From Batillaria attramentaria (Eukaryota > Mollusca > Gastropoda > Batillariidae), in the NCBI GenBank assembly GCA_018292915.2, contig JACVVK020000370.1:593501-657500 (forward strand): a DNA stretch of 64,000 nt. The letters run 5' to 3'. Positions within the stretch are counted from its first letter, which is position 1, and the number at the start of each line of letters is the position of its first letter. This document shows, piece by piece, positions 11,855 through 21,139 of the stretch. The notes beneath the pieces were generated by a model. The model was not told the origin of the DNA and did no database searches. It worked only from the letters and a program-made list of their open reading frames with translations. Made by a program: the position numbers and the translations under genes.

Positions 11855-14800
11855 ATGGTGTAAAAAGGACGTTAAACCCCCAAACACCCACCCACCACTA
11901 TTGCTGCTGTGGTGGCGTTGCTGTTGTGTTTTCTTTTGTATATGTTTTCTCCTGCTTGCTGCAGTCCATTGCTTCAACGGGAGATGCTTCCAGCCAGCAG
12001 AAACATTTCTTTCGAAACATTTGTGCTTGTGAGTGCGTTCAAAATAGTCTTAATGATAAGTACAGAACTTGTAAAGACCAGCTGGTGTATTCAACGCTGC
12101 GATGCCAACTGACGAAAGCATATCAAGGATGTAAAACGTAATAAATCAACCAATCAATCTATATAAAAAAGGTGAATGTGAAGGAATCTTCATTCACATG
12201 CCCTTTCTGTGTGCAGTTCTCTAATGGTGCCACTGAGGAACCAGGCCATGCTGACTGTGGGACGACGTATTAGTCGGAGAACTGGCGTGCATGATTACTA
12301 CCAGGTGCACGGCTGTGAGGACCCCACCACGCTCTTTACTGGACAAGAGCGGATTATGGCCCACTACGCAATGATGCAGGGATGTCAGTCTTCGATCGCC
12401 GATAGAGTTTGTAAACTCGCGCAGGTTAGTTTTAGGTAGTATCGTCTGAATCGCAGCTATAGTAAAATGAAAGATGGTAGTATTTCTGGCGAGGGTGGGT
12501 GGGTGTTTGGGTGTTTGGGAGTTTAACGTCCTTTCCCACCTCATGCGGGTGATATCAAAGACGGGGCAACGATGAAAAAAGCCAGCACAAATATTTGGCC
12601 CCAGCCGGGATTCGAACTCACGAATTGGAAGTCCTACGCTCTACCATTCTGCCACTGCGGCTCCCGCGTATTTCTGACGATGCCGTGGAATTTTGAATGA
12701 ACCAAAAGCCTTTGACGTGGTCTGTACATATTGTAACCTTTCCGGCCAGAAGGTGAGCCGTTAAGGTAAGGAACTGACGGATATGGCAATGCGAGGGAGT
12801 AGAGGTATAGGCACAAAAGAATGTTGTGAATTTAAGTTATCCATTAAAGCATTCAGTTTAAAAACTACAACTACAACATAGAATATGGTTGTGAAAACAG
12901 AAACATTTTAACTAATGGATTAATTATTCAGTCTTTTTTTCATTGTTTTATAATAATAATAATAATAAAACTACATGAGAAAAACAATGAAAGAAAGATT
13001 GAGTAATCGTTCAACCTCACCCTCCCAACCGAATTAATGGATCTAAGTCTTTTTCTCATATTTTCACTTATATTAGTTCCGGTAACGAGGTTTTTTTTTA
13101 AATGTCTAGTTCCAATGAAAATCAAACTAGCAATTTCACTTGAAGTCAACGAGTTTAAGGTTGTTGTTGTTGTTGTTGTTTTTGTGGGGCGTCTAGTTTC
13201 AGTTTGAATGAAATGAAAATAGCAATTTCACACGCAGTCTTTAACTCATATTTTCACTCATTGCAGTTCCGGAAGCGAGTGGGCGGCAGTGTGTTGACTA
13301 GCCAGATGCTGCCAATGAACATGATGGAGCGACTAGAGGGTTGCCTGTCTCCCAAGGTCCTCTTCAACGGCCTCGGCTCAGCATCCTCCATGATGGGAGG
13401 TCTGGGAGGCATGGGAGGTCTTGGAGGCATGGAAGGTCTTGGAGGCACTGGAGGTCTTGGAGGCATGGGAGGTCTTGGAGGCATGGGAGGTCTTGGAGGC
13501 ATGGGAGGTCTTGGAGGCATGGGAGGCTTGGGAGGCATGGGGATGATGGGACCAGTTCCCATGGGACCAAATGGCACCCCCACCATTCAGCAGTGCTGGT
13601 TGTTGTTGTCTACTGTTATGGAAGGCGGCTCCATTGACCCTGAAACTATGATCGCCACCAGGAGGAGCCTGTTGCCATGGAGTTGCCAGGAAACCAGTAT
13701 GGGCATGACTGGCATCCCTTACCGAGTCTGCTGTCCTGGGAAAGGTGAAGATATGACAGCTTTGCGTGCTTTATCAACAACAAAGAAAAAAAGGTTTAGA
13801 CCGACCCCCGTAGTGTAGTGGTTAGCACTTCGGACCATGGACCGGGAGACCCGGGTTCGAGTCTCAGCCGAGGCAAGCGGGATTTTTCCTACCTAGGTCG
13901 GCTACTACCCAGAGCGGGTGTGCTATGGGCCCAATGGGGAGGCTGTTGCCACACAGCCGAGATTCATCCACTTCGCGGGTGCGACATTGGGGGTGCTTCC
14001 CTTGGTATGACACGTTTTATGATGTGGATGATTACACTGCCGTCGCCGCAGGTGTCGTAGTTCTCGGGCCTGGTTAATGCCGGGATATTTATGACAGGAA
14101 GCGTGGAATGCGGCCCTGTCCCGCAGCCCCAAACCACACGGACTTCCATAACATCATCTTACCATCATCCTCATCTCCATCATGATGCATAATTTAAAAA
14201 AAATGCCCCAGCTTCCGAGCCCTCCGTGGATTCCACTCATGACCTGGGAGGAACACCACTGAAACTGGCAAAAGAGTTGGGGCAAAAAACAAAAAAAAAG
14301 GTATAGGAATCATGACAGAAACTCGTGCCTTTTTCAGATAACGGTAGATATGATTATGTCGTGTTTGGTACCCGAAGGCGGAGCCGTAGGTAAAAGAAGA
14401 GGTTGTTTCCCTTGTCGGGGAAATTTATCTCTGTTTGGGTGGTATGCAATACCGAATTTTCGACGATACCTAATAGGATGGGTATTGGATGGCGCTGCAC
14501 CGCAGCGACGCTCTTTCCCCGCAGGAAGCAGCCCGAATTTCCCGAAAAAAGGATAAGAATAATAATAAAAAATCTGTTTTTTGGAGAGTTGTTTGTTTTT
14601 TTTTGGGGGGGGGGGAGGGGGGGTCCTACGCACCCTTCTGCATAGTTGGAAAGCAACCATAGTACCCGGACATGTATCATAAATCAGTAACAGGTAACTT
14701 CAGAGCTGCTATGAGGACTAAAAGGGAAAACAGTTTCGAGATGAGAAAGAAAAGTGAACGACGCCACTTACTAAAAGTCTACTTTGTCTTTCGTGTCTGC

Positions 14801-15152
14801 ACACTATATATTTGACATCTCTTCTGTTTGCGTTTTCTTCTGTCAGGAAGGAAATACTTCCAAAATAAGACGAACAGGGAATGTCGTCAATTACTAAAAG
14901 TCTGCTTTGTCTTAAATGTTAGTGCACTAAACATGTGACATCTCTACATTGTATTATTTCTTGTAGCGGTAGTTTGTTTCCTTGTTTTCCGCCTGATGTC
15001 GCTGCACATCGCTAAAATATTAAAGCGTCACGCAGTTGCGCAGAAGTGAGAGTGGGGTAGGCAGGGGTGGGGGACTGGGCTGGGACTTCAAATACTTGTT
15101 TGAAGAATGGTTGTCCTTCACAAAACTGACATTTATTGTCGAAAAAGAAAAA

Positions 15153-15221
<69 letters not shown>

Positions 15222-16237
15222 GTAATGTTTTCTGAAAAGCACTAAGGTCACGCCCTTCAAAGAAGATTGCAGTGAACATGCGCGCGCGCACGCACGCACG
15301 CACACACACACAAACACAGAGAGAGAGAGAGAGAGAGAGAGTACAATTTCCGGTTTTTCTGACGACAACAACACGAGTAATATATCATTTCCAGAGACGC
15401 GTGTTTTTTCGGAAGGATAAAGCAGGAAAGTCCCATAGATCTGCCAGTCAGACATCACTTTAGAGACGAGTGTTCACATTTGAATCTTCCGTCGACGGAA
15501 AGCTCAAAGAAAAATGAATGAAGGAAAGAAAAGTGACGTAAAATGAAATACCGCGAAGACGTACCTTGTATATCCTAAAACGTTCGTCCCACGAGAGAGA
15601 GAGAGAGAGATGCACATGAGTACTCTCCCTTGTCACGGCGAAGTCGCAACAAGATAAATGTTAGCACACCGGGCAGCGAATCACCCAACAGAGGCAAAAG
15701 GTAAAAGCCCGCAGTCTACGTGAGTAAGGCAGAGGGTTCAGTAACGCACCTGTTAAGGTCAGACGCGTTACCTATAGTGAGCGCCTTCTCACCTCTGTTA
15801 TGGCATAATTTCATTCAGATTACATTAATGTTCTTGTATCCCCCCCCCCCCCAAAAAAAAAAAAAAAAAAAAAAAAAACAACAACAAAATTCTTATGTGT
15901 TGTCGGGTAAATTGTCCTAACGATTTGAAAACAAGTTTTACAAGGTTGTAAGAATCCTGGTCAGCGTTCCTTTGGTAACGGTACTGCTGGGTTGTTGTTC
16001 GCATACCATCTGGTCTTGACTGAGCTTTGAAAGTTATGGCATAGGACTGAGTTGCTTTGACACCATGACTCATCGACTGCGAGGTTTTGGGCCACTGTGC
16101 GTACGCCGTTGATCCAATCCACGTCTTTCAACTGAACGAGTTGCACACACGTAACATGATGTTACTGTTTCTCTTTTGCAGTCGCTGACCCTACGTTGCA
16201 CGAGGCAGTTGCTGTTAGACGAATGGTCAACGCCTAA
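3519..16237 (+). CDS. Gene 1: secreted eight-cysteine, Gly/Met-rich protein (7 exons, two alternative)
   Basis: I infer seven exons from GT-AG borders: 3519-3567, 9138-9161, 9772-10111 or 11127-11550, 12217-12424, 13267-13744 and 16182-16237. Using one of the two alternative exons gives 1155 or 1239 nt, both divisible by three (384 or 412 residues). The order is a signal peptide (about residues 1-17), an 8-residue microexon segment, a Ser/Thr/Gly-rich linker, then cysteines at 171, 194, 203, 233, 317, 347, 362 and 363 in the 384-residue form. Between Cys233 and Cys317 lies a GGLGGM repeat. It shares HGCxDP, C-x8-C and CCPGKG with genes 2 and 3 in this window. The family is not recognised; an extracellular structural protein is an inference from the signal peptide, composition and paired cysteines. 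Intron 1 is 5.6 kb and full of transposons. Confidence 0.8.
4141..4386. repeat. R1 repeat with (CATAC)n tail, in gene 1 intron 1
   Basis: ATCTTTCGAAGAAGAGTAG ... GTGAATAGCAGGGTGGA ... GCGCCGAGGA matches 50873-51080 in gene 3 intron 2, at about 80 percent by eye. The CCATACCATACC tail here suggests a retroposon. Unnamed family. Confidence 0.65.
5440..5898 (-). pseudogene. piggyBac transposase remnant, C-terminal part
   Basis: Minus-strand translation gives GIDGIDQNVNKYR, WWPIFAFCLDVCIQ, WRLYRMTQENIDKTND and LLAVRCTIARACL, matching the piggyBac C-terminal pattern (NKYMGG-D-DQN..KYR, then the WLLYR helix and the FRR-I motif). Further on, KCAWF and CCKIYAVKF resemble the Cys-rich tail. Several stops and shifts break the frame. 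Confidence 0.7.
5899..6875 (+). mobile_element. 5'-truncated LINE (non-LTR reverse transcriptase fragment)
   Basis: The plus strand encodes the C-terminal half of a non-LTR reverse transcriptase: GVRQGCLLSPFLF, LDDLDFADDLALL with the FADD catalytic box at 6097-6108, KINRKKTELM, VKSFVYLGS and DITARIGKAR. A stop at 6553 and frame changes follow, then TRQVLTWNPQGKRKKGRPRN, a typical post-RT tail. The element ends in (TAG)n. A perfect 10-bp duplication ATCAATTCCA lies at 5889-5898 and 6876-6885. RTE/CR1-like assignment is tentative. It is inactive. Confidence 0.85.
6886..7174 (-). pseudogene. piggyBac transposase remnant, N-terminal part
   Basis: Read on the minus strand, it starts MLEDITFDQVNIYV, then in a shifted frame NEDEDSGGEDLEGG, NLNRNQLLAGAAV and GIRSTYGQDEASEDV, an acidic N-terminal leader like those of piggyBac-derived proteins. 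Stops and frame changes show it is dead. Near 6930-6886 it joins directly to SSNKMMGGIDGIDQNV of the C-terminal part, so the central DDD catalytic domain was deleted before the LINE inserted. Confidence 0.65.
8281..8393. repeat. G-rich tract with 26-base G run
   Basis: G-runs near 8292-8309 and 8368-8393 lie in gene 1 intron 1; a possible G-quadruplex region. Confidence 0.85.
8497..8676 (+). mobile_element. SINE-A copy 2
   Basis: Near-consensus copy: GGCCGAATGGTAGAGCG box A region and GAGTTCGAATCCCGG box B region, full body and CACCC tail. Target duplication TCTCGTGGC at 8488-8496 and 8677-8685. It lies in gene 1 intron 1. Confidence 0.82.
9138..9161 (+). CDS. Gene 1 exon 2: 24-nt microexon
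   Basis: TTTCAG precedes and GTAAGT follows a 24-base block that reads AQTNDPL in phase 1-1. Genes 2 and 3 have equivalent 21-nt phase 1-1 microexons (GQQTMAQ, SQQPTAQ, DVKVSAQ), all directly after the signal exon and rich in Gln/Ala. It probably sits at or just beyond signal-peptide cleavage. Conservation of position and phase supports the call despite the small size. Confidence 0.7.
9772..10111 (+). CDS. Gene 1 exon 3 (alternative a): Thr/Gly/Ser-rich linker
   Basis: The acceptor TTTGTAG at 9765-9771 and donor GTAAGT at 10112 bound a 340-nt frame that starts in phase 1 and ends in phase 2. It begins VQNAVSSIMQML, like the start of exon 4 (TIMDRVAAIMQNM), then carries TGTGTGTG and Ser/Thr-rich sequence that could be O-glycosylated. 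It joins in frame to exon 5 at 12217, which needs two incoming bases, but not to exon 4, which needs one. This makes it an alternative to exon 4 rather than its partner. Confidence 0.75.
10708..10809. repeat. (CA)n and (GCAC)n microsatellite
   Basis: CA repeats pass into ACGC tetranucleotides; lies in the intron between the two alternative exons of gene 1. Confidence 0.9.
11127..11550 (+). CDS. Gene 1 exon 4 (alternative b): Ser/Thr then Met/Gly-rich linker
   Basis: TTTGCAG ends at 11126 and GTAAGT starts at 11551. The 424-nt exon starts phase 1 and ends phase 2, as exon 3 does. Its first 12 residues resemble those of exon 3. The middle is Ser/Thr-rich and the end is Met/Gly/Pro-rich with QMGQMNQMGM-type repeats. 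It joins exon 2 upstream and exon 5 downstream in frame; including both exons 3 and 4 would shift the frame. A (TTG)n-rich pyrimidine/purine tract precedes it. Confidence 0.78.
11620..11900 (+). mobile_element. SINE-A copy 3, interrupted by another insertion
   Basis: A full SINE-A head and body at 11620-11750 is broken by about 100 bases (11751-11853) and resumes with TATGGTGTAAAAAGGACG and the CACCC tail. It lies in the gene 1 intron after exon 4. Confidence 0.8.
11751..11853 (+). mobile_element. Short retroposon-like insertion with (TTGA)n tail inside SINE-A
   Basis: Begins AATGTCACCGGCAGACATTT, includes AATTTCCCGGAAGGGATTAA and AATAAAGTA, and ends in about 16 copies of TTGA. This 3' tail form is typical of LINE or SINE 3' ends mobilised by CR1/L2-type LINEs; the family is not assigned. 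Confidence 0.6.
12217..12424 (+). CDS. Gene 1 exon 5: first half of the cysteine module
   Basis: GTGTGCAG ends at 12216 and a GTTAGT donor starts at 12425. The 208-nt exon enters in phase 2 and leaves in phase 0. It encodes a basic lead, then HGCEDP, 22 residues to the second cysteine, and C-x8-C ending VCKLAQ. The HGC-acidic-DP signature is the best conserved part of the family (HGCVDP in gene 2, HGCIDP in gene 3). Confidence 0.78.
12493..12667 (-). mobile_element. SINE-A copy 4
   Basis: Minus-strand copy directly after gene 1 exon 5 (68 bases beyond the donor). The flanking duplication GTATTTCTGRCGA occurs at 12480-12492 and 12668-12680 with one mismatch. Confidence 0.82.
13267..13744 (+). 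CDS. Gene 1 exon 6: GGLGGM repeat and second half of the cysteine module
   Basis: TTGCAG ends at 13266 and GTGAAG starts at 13745; phases are 0 and 1. The exon opens FRKRVGG, reaches the fourth cysteine in EGCLSPK, then has about ten 12-18 base units encoding GGLGGMG (13396-13545). It ends with the C ... CQE ... VCCPGKG block shared with genes 2 and 3. The repeat is an in-frame minisatellite, so its length is likely polymorphic. Confidence 0.8.
13801..14290 (+). mobile_element. SINE-B copy 1, tRNA-headed, about 480 bp
   Basis: Head GTAGTGTAGTGGTTAGCAC and GGGTTCGAGTCTCAGCC are box A and box B of a tRNA-like promoter. The body contains TTTTTCCTACCTAGGTCGGC and ends GGCAAAAGAGTTGGGGCA with an A-rich tail. 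A probable duplication AAAAAGGTTTAG / AAAAAGGTATAG flanks it. It lies in the last intron of gene 1, 57 bases after exon 6. Confidence 0.82.
14340..14570 (+). repeat. Copy of the SINE-C 3' block
   Basis: GGATGGCGCTGCACCGCAGC and GGAAGCAGCCCGAATTTCCC repeat the block at 921-979, followed here by an (AAT)n tail, as expected of a retroposon 3' end. Confidence 0.6.
15159..15221. repeat. (CA)n microsatellite in gene 1 last intron
   Basis: Pure CA repeat, followed about 60 bases later by (GCAC)n and (GA)n. Confidence 0.95.
16182..16237 (+). CDS. Gene 1 exon 7: short C-terminal exon
   Basis: TTTTGCAG precedes a 56-nt block entering in phase 1: V-ADPTLHEAVAVRRMVNA then TAA. Genes 2 and 3 also end in a separate phase-1 exon encoding VTPPTF... 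or VNHPSMFEF... of similar length. The shared position makes this a convincing terminal exon although it is too short to find by ORF length. Confidence 0.7.
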
Positions 16238-16470
16238 AGTGGACACGGAACAACCAATCAACGCTCATCTCTCACAATCGTCAAGCTTTCTTAGAAACGC
16301 GTATCTGCTAGTCATTTTACTATGCATTTCTTTGAAAAAAATGCTCTCATTCACATAGTTTGTGACTGAACTAGTGTCAGTTTTACATTAGATATAACTT
16401 ATTCTTCAGTTTAAACCGCATGCACCTCAGTACATCACCTTCTTCAGAGAGTAGCTCACTCAGATCAGTG

Positions 16471-16476
16471 AATAAA
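16471..16476 (+). other. Gene 1 candidate polyadenylation signal
   Basis: AATAAA lies 234 bases after the gene 1 stop codon. A second AATAAA occurs near 16748. Either would give a short 3' UTR. No transcript evidence is available from sequence alone. Confidence 0.45.
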
Positions 16477-16894
16477 TCCTTATATTAACTTTTTTTTTCC
16501 TTTTTGATATCACGATCTAGACTTTAAAACATTGGGTTATACATCTCAATCAGATTGTGACCTCGTGTTCAGAGCATTCGTGGCAAAATATCCATGTGTC
16601 TTGTATGTGTCCAAAAGACATTGGTGTCGGATTTGTTTTCCCCTCTCGTTTTTATCGAACTCCACAATACGAGAAAAATCAAAGGACTCGTTGAAGAAAA
16701 GATGCACCAACAGTTATGTGTGTATGGGTGTGTTAATTTAACGAAAAGAATAAACACTCGGCGCCTCCGGTCTTCTGTTCTTCATTTCATGTTATTTTGT
16801 TCTTGTGGCAAACTTTATAGCCTTGTGTTACTTGGCTGATTTGGTGTGAATTCGTTTGGTGATGGTGGTTGTTTTATTTTTGTTGTTGCTGCTG

Positions 16895-17155
16895 CTGTTG
16901 TTGTCAGTGATGGTGTTTTGTACTATACTCTGGGGTTGTTGTTCTTGTTGCTGTTGTTGGTGGTGGTGGTGGTGGGGGGGGGGAGGTGGTGGTGGTTGTG
17001 GTGCTTTTGTTGTTGCTGTTGTTACTGCAGTTGTTGTTGACAGTGATGATGTTTCGTACTATACTTTGGAGTAGTTGTTGTTGGTGGTGGTGGTGTTGTT
17101 GTTGTTGCTGCTGTTGTTGTTGACAGTGATGATGTTTTGTACTATACTTTGGTGG
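16895..17155. repeat. Compound (TTG)n tract with three interspersed units
   Basis: CAGTGATGRTGTTTYGTACTATACTYTGG appears, in 20-base-or-shorter matching blocks, at about 16905, 17039 and 17120. The copies are separated by variable (TTG)n and (GGT)n runs. Confidence 0.65.
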
Positions 17156-17345
17156 TGGTGGTGGTGGTGCTTTTGTTGTTGTTGTTGTTGTTGTTCCTCT
17201 GTTCATGTTTTGCTTTGCTTTGTTTGGTCGTTCACCTGAACAACGGTATGTCGCAGTTTACATTTTGCTGACTTTTCCTAAAAATGGTCACTCCTAAAAG
17301 ATCAGGCTGACGTAAAAATGATAAAAGCTACAAAATAACACGCAC

Positions 17346-17389
<44 letters not shown>

Positions 17390-17757
17390 GAAACAAACAG
17401 AAATGGCGGTCGAACCACATGCTCAAATTAAAACATCTAACTCTATAGTTCAGAACAGTTATTGCCATGCCTGTGGGCGACGCAGACAAGTTGTGGCCGC
17501 GCAAACTGGAGTTGCGTCCCTTGCTTAACTTTGCACAACTTTGACACGATTGTGTGCGAAACCTGAGGTACATGCTGTAATAATACAATGTAATAATAAT
17601 AATAATTTATAGACATCGTCGTCATCATTACCACCATCACCAATTTCTGTAATGACGTTTGATGACCAGTGACAATTTGCACAGATTTGCAGCCACACAG
17701 AGAGCTTCTTCAGGGGAAAAAAACATGTTTTCAGTGTGTGGTACCTTTCCGGGCAAA

Positions 17758-17830
17758 GAGGGTCGAGTGGCTCAACCAGTCGCGAGATCGAAATATCGTA
17801 GGTTCGAAACCCGCAACGGGAACAAAATGG
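17758..17830 (+). mobile_element. tRNA-like SINE head
   Basis: GTCGAGTGGCTCAACCAGTC (box A-like) and GTAGGTTCGAAACCCGC (box B-like) are about 50 bases apart. A standard cloverleaf with a full acceptor stem was not evident, so a SINE head is preferred to a tRNA gene. Confidence 0.5.
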
Positions 17831-19079
17831 GCCTCTTTCAATTTGCAATCAATTTAGCTGAATTCAGCCTCTCTGTACTCTTGAACCCCCCCCCCTCACC
17901 ACCACCACCACCACCCAGGCTCCTCCTCCCAACCACCCGCTCCCCCCCCCCCTGCTCTCCCCTCCCCACCCCGTCTTCCACTAAGAAGATTTGCAAAGAT
18001 GGCGCCCTGGCGGTTGTGTCACAGATCTTCTTCGAGCTGAATGAATATAGCCTCCACTCATCGACGCGTTTCCTCTCCGGGACGTTCCTGACCGAATTAC
18101 CATGACATTGACGACTTGTAACCTAGACAACGGTCAGTGCGACCCTAAACTTAATCAGTGTGATTTCCTTCCCGTGATGCGTACGTGCGTCCCGTCGTCT
18201 CGCCATTTCACGACCTCTCAGGCGACGGAGACGAGTGGACATTGTTCGCGTGATTGATGAACGCGTCTGGAATGACTGATGCTGACGTCTGACACCTGGG
18301 AGAAGGGAGACGGAGGGGGTCAGTGGGGGTGGGGTGTGCGGAAAAGGGGAGTGTAGATGGGACGGGTTGACAGGGGAGAGCGGGGGGGGGGGGGAGGAGG
18401 AAAGGTATACATAGGGTAATTGTACACAAAATAGAGACTGATTGGCCTGAGGAGAGGAGAGGGCCCCGTTTGAGAGGTATGGGTGTGTGTGTGTGGGGGG
18501 GGGGGAGTGTTTGGGAGGGGGGGGGGTCGGGGCAATCAGGGGTGAGAAATGGGGTAAGCGTGCATAACAATTGTAGAAAACTGAGAAGGGGAGAGGGGTG
18601 AGTGGAGGGGGGGGGGGGAGGGCGGGGCCATGAGGGGTGAGTGGAGGGGGGGGGGGCGGGGCCATGAGGGGTGAGAGATGGGGTACCTGTGCATAATAAT
18701 TGTAGAAAACTGAATAGTCTGACAAGGGGACAGAGGTGAGCGGATGTCGAGGAGGGACAGTATGCATATGGCTGTGTAGGTGAGTGAAAACGTGAATGAT
18801 GGGGGCTTAGAGGGCTAAGGGCTAATACAGAGACTTCATGGGTTTCAGGTCACAAGGAGGAAAAGCGGGGTGAAGGTGGACAACAACTGTGTGCTAATTC
18901 GGGCCCTCACGAAGAGGACGTAGCTGCAACATACAACACGTACACCTTTCCCTCTGCCCTTCAAGAAAACGTACTAACACAAAAACAATCCTAAAACTAT
19001 AATCACGCATTTCAAGCCGTACCCCGCACGAGTATCCCATGTGTTTGGCTCTTTCTTTGGTTTTTAGCCCTGTATGCAA

Positions 19080-19335
19080 AAATCTGCACGCATGATTAAT
19101 GGTTCCTTGGCGGATCTTACTGTAGCAAACACGTCAGTGTATAACCAAAGTGAAACACTCCCACCAAACCAAATGTAAATCCATGTGGACATAAAATAAT
19201 TACGATTTTTATTTATTTATTTATTTATTTATTTTTATTTTTTTATTTTTTTATTTTTTGGTGGAGGGGGGGGGGGGGGTGCCACAAGTGCACAGACCGA
19301 ACATTTCTTGGTAGGAATTGAGTTAACAAATATAG
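19080..19335. repeat. R3 repeat copy 1
   Basis: TTAATGGTTCCTTGGCGG, TCTTACTGTAGCAAACACG and TTGGTAGGAATTGAGTTAAC match 56775-56955; a (TTTA)n/G-run tract sits in the middle. Confidence 0.55.
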
Positions 19336-19775
19336 ATACATAAAAAACAAAACAAAAAAAGACCTATTCTTATGAACAATTTTGTTTTGTTTTATTTTTT
19401 ATTTTAATTTTAATTTTATTTTATTTATTTATTTATTTATTTATTTATTTTGGGGGGGGGGGGTCCACAAAGAGGCGAGTTCTAGACGATTTTGTTTTAT
19501 CCTTTCACAGCTTTAGCCGCACCAGGGCAAACATGAGTTGTCTCCCTTGCAACCCATCCGTCCATCACCACAACGCCTTACTGTCTGAAGCCTGCGTACC
19601 AAAATAACACTTGACGCTAACATTCGCGGAAACATACACTCCTCTCCTGGTTATTTTATTTAATTTCCGGACGCATTACATATAGAACGCCGATGTCATG
19701 AATTTGTGTGTTCTGTCTGCAGGTACCATAAATACACTACTGAAATATGGAGGTGATTATCCCATCCCCATACAT

Positions 19776-19811
<36 letters not shown>

Positions 19812-20074
19812 CCCTTTGTGCCTGGTATACTTTTTTGTTTTTTGTTTTTTTGTAATGTTAGCCTTTATTTTTTTAGTGTTCCTAGATTAGCAGGACAGCT
19901 CGTAAGATAGGCAGACCATGCCTACAAGTCTTTATCCTGAAATAAACGTTTCAGTCAGTCAGTCAGTCAGTCAGTCTCTCTCTCTCTCTCTCTCAATCAA
20001 TCAAAATGGATGTACACCACACACATGAATATTAACACGATTAAAGGAGGCGTGAATTCATCTGTAAACTGTAA

Positions 20075-20145
<71 letters not shown>

Positions 20146-20962
20146 GAAGCGAGACACTGACTTATGACACATACGGTAACAGCCCTTCTACCTACGTCAC
20201 AGACATAAATCACGCATAGCACTGCAGAGTCCAGGAAGGGGGACAGAGAGATTTAACCAAATACTTAGTTTATAGCTCTGTGACCTACTTCCTGAATCAT
20301 TAGTTGCCATGTGTGTTCCTGGTTCCTTACACTCACCTTTCAGCTCTTAGTAAATAATTATCCGGAAATTGTCGACCTTGCAAATTTGTGTGTGATATGA
20401 CTTCCTTACCTAAAGTAGGCTAATTCCTGTGCATTCTTAACTGACACAACAAACAGGCTCGTGCCATGCGTTGTTATGTGTAGGTGAGCTTTGTGATTAT
20501 CTTCTTGATTTCATTTATTTATTTGTTTATTTATTTAATTTTTATTCTGTTCCTTCCAGTGTTAACGAAGTAAGTAAAACAGGTGCGTGCGTGCGTGCAT
20601 ATGTATGCGTGTGTGTGGGGAGGGGGCGAACACGCCTAGTAGCGAAACTTGTTTAACGTCAAACAAAATCCAGTCATCGTTTGCGATGTTATTACATGGT
20701 AGCATCCGAGCATATGAATAATGCATCATTTTGCTTTACCTATTTACATCGTTGTCCCTTCCCTGCAATGCAAATTTTGTGGTTGAGCCTACATGTACAC
20801 GCCTCGCAAGATTTGTTGTATGTCGTCATGTACGTGTGTCCAATGCATATACAGACAGCTTGCACCTGTCTCCACCTTGTCCTCATATTCTGGCCGTGTG
20901 ATCTCCCTTGGAGTATTTCTTGCAAACGTGTGCCAGTATTGCAGTAATTTTCTCATAGGGGA

Positions 20963-21139
20963 GGGTGGGGTGGGTGTCGGTGTTTGGGGGTTTAACGTCC
21001 TTTTCCACCACATAGGGTGATATCAAAGACGGGGCAACGATGAAAAAGCCAGCACAAATATTTGGCCCCAGCCGGGATCGAACTCACGACCCGAACATTA
21101 GAAGTCCAACGCTCTACCATTCGACCACCGCGGCTCCCC
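20963..21139 (-). mobile_element. SINE-A copy 5
   Basis: Full minus-strand copy with perfect 12-bp duplication TCTCATAGGGGA at 20951-20962 and 21140-21151, indicating a fairly young insertion. Confidence 0.85.

Noticed and set aside
17758..17830. Functional tRNA genes at this and the other tRNA-like heads
   Set aside because: Box A and B are present but acceptor and anticodon stems do not pair convincingly, and several copies belong to long SINEs with target duplications.
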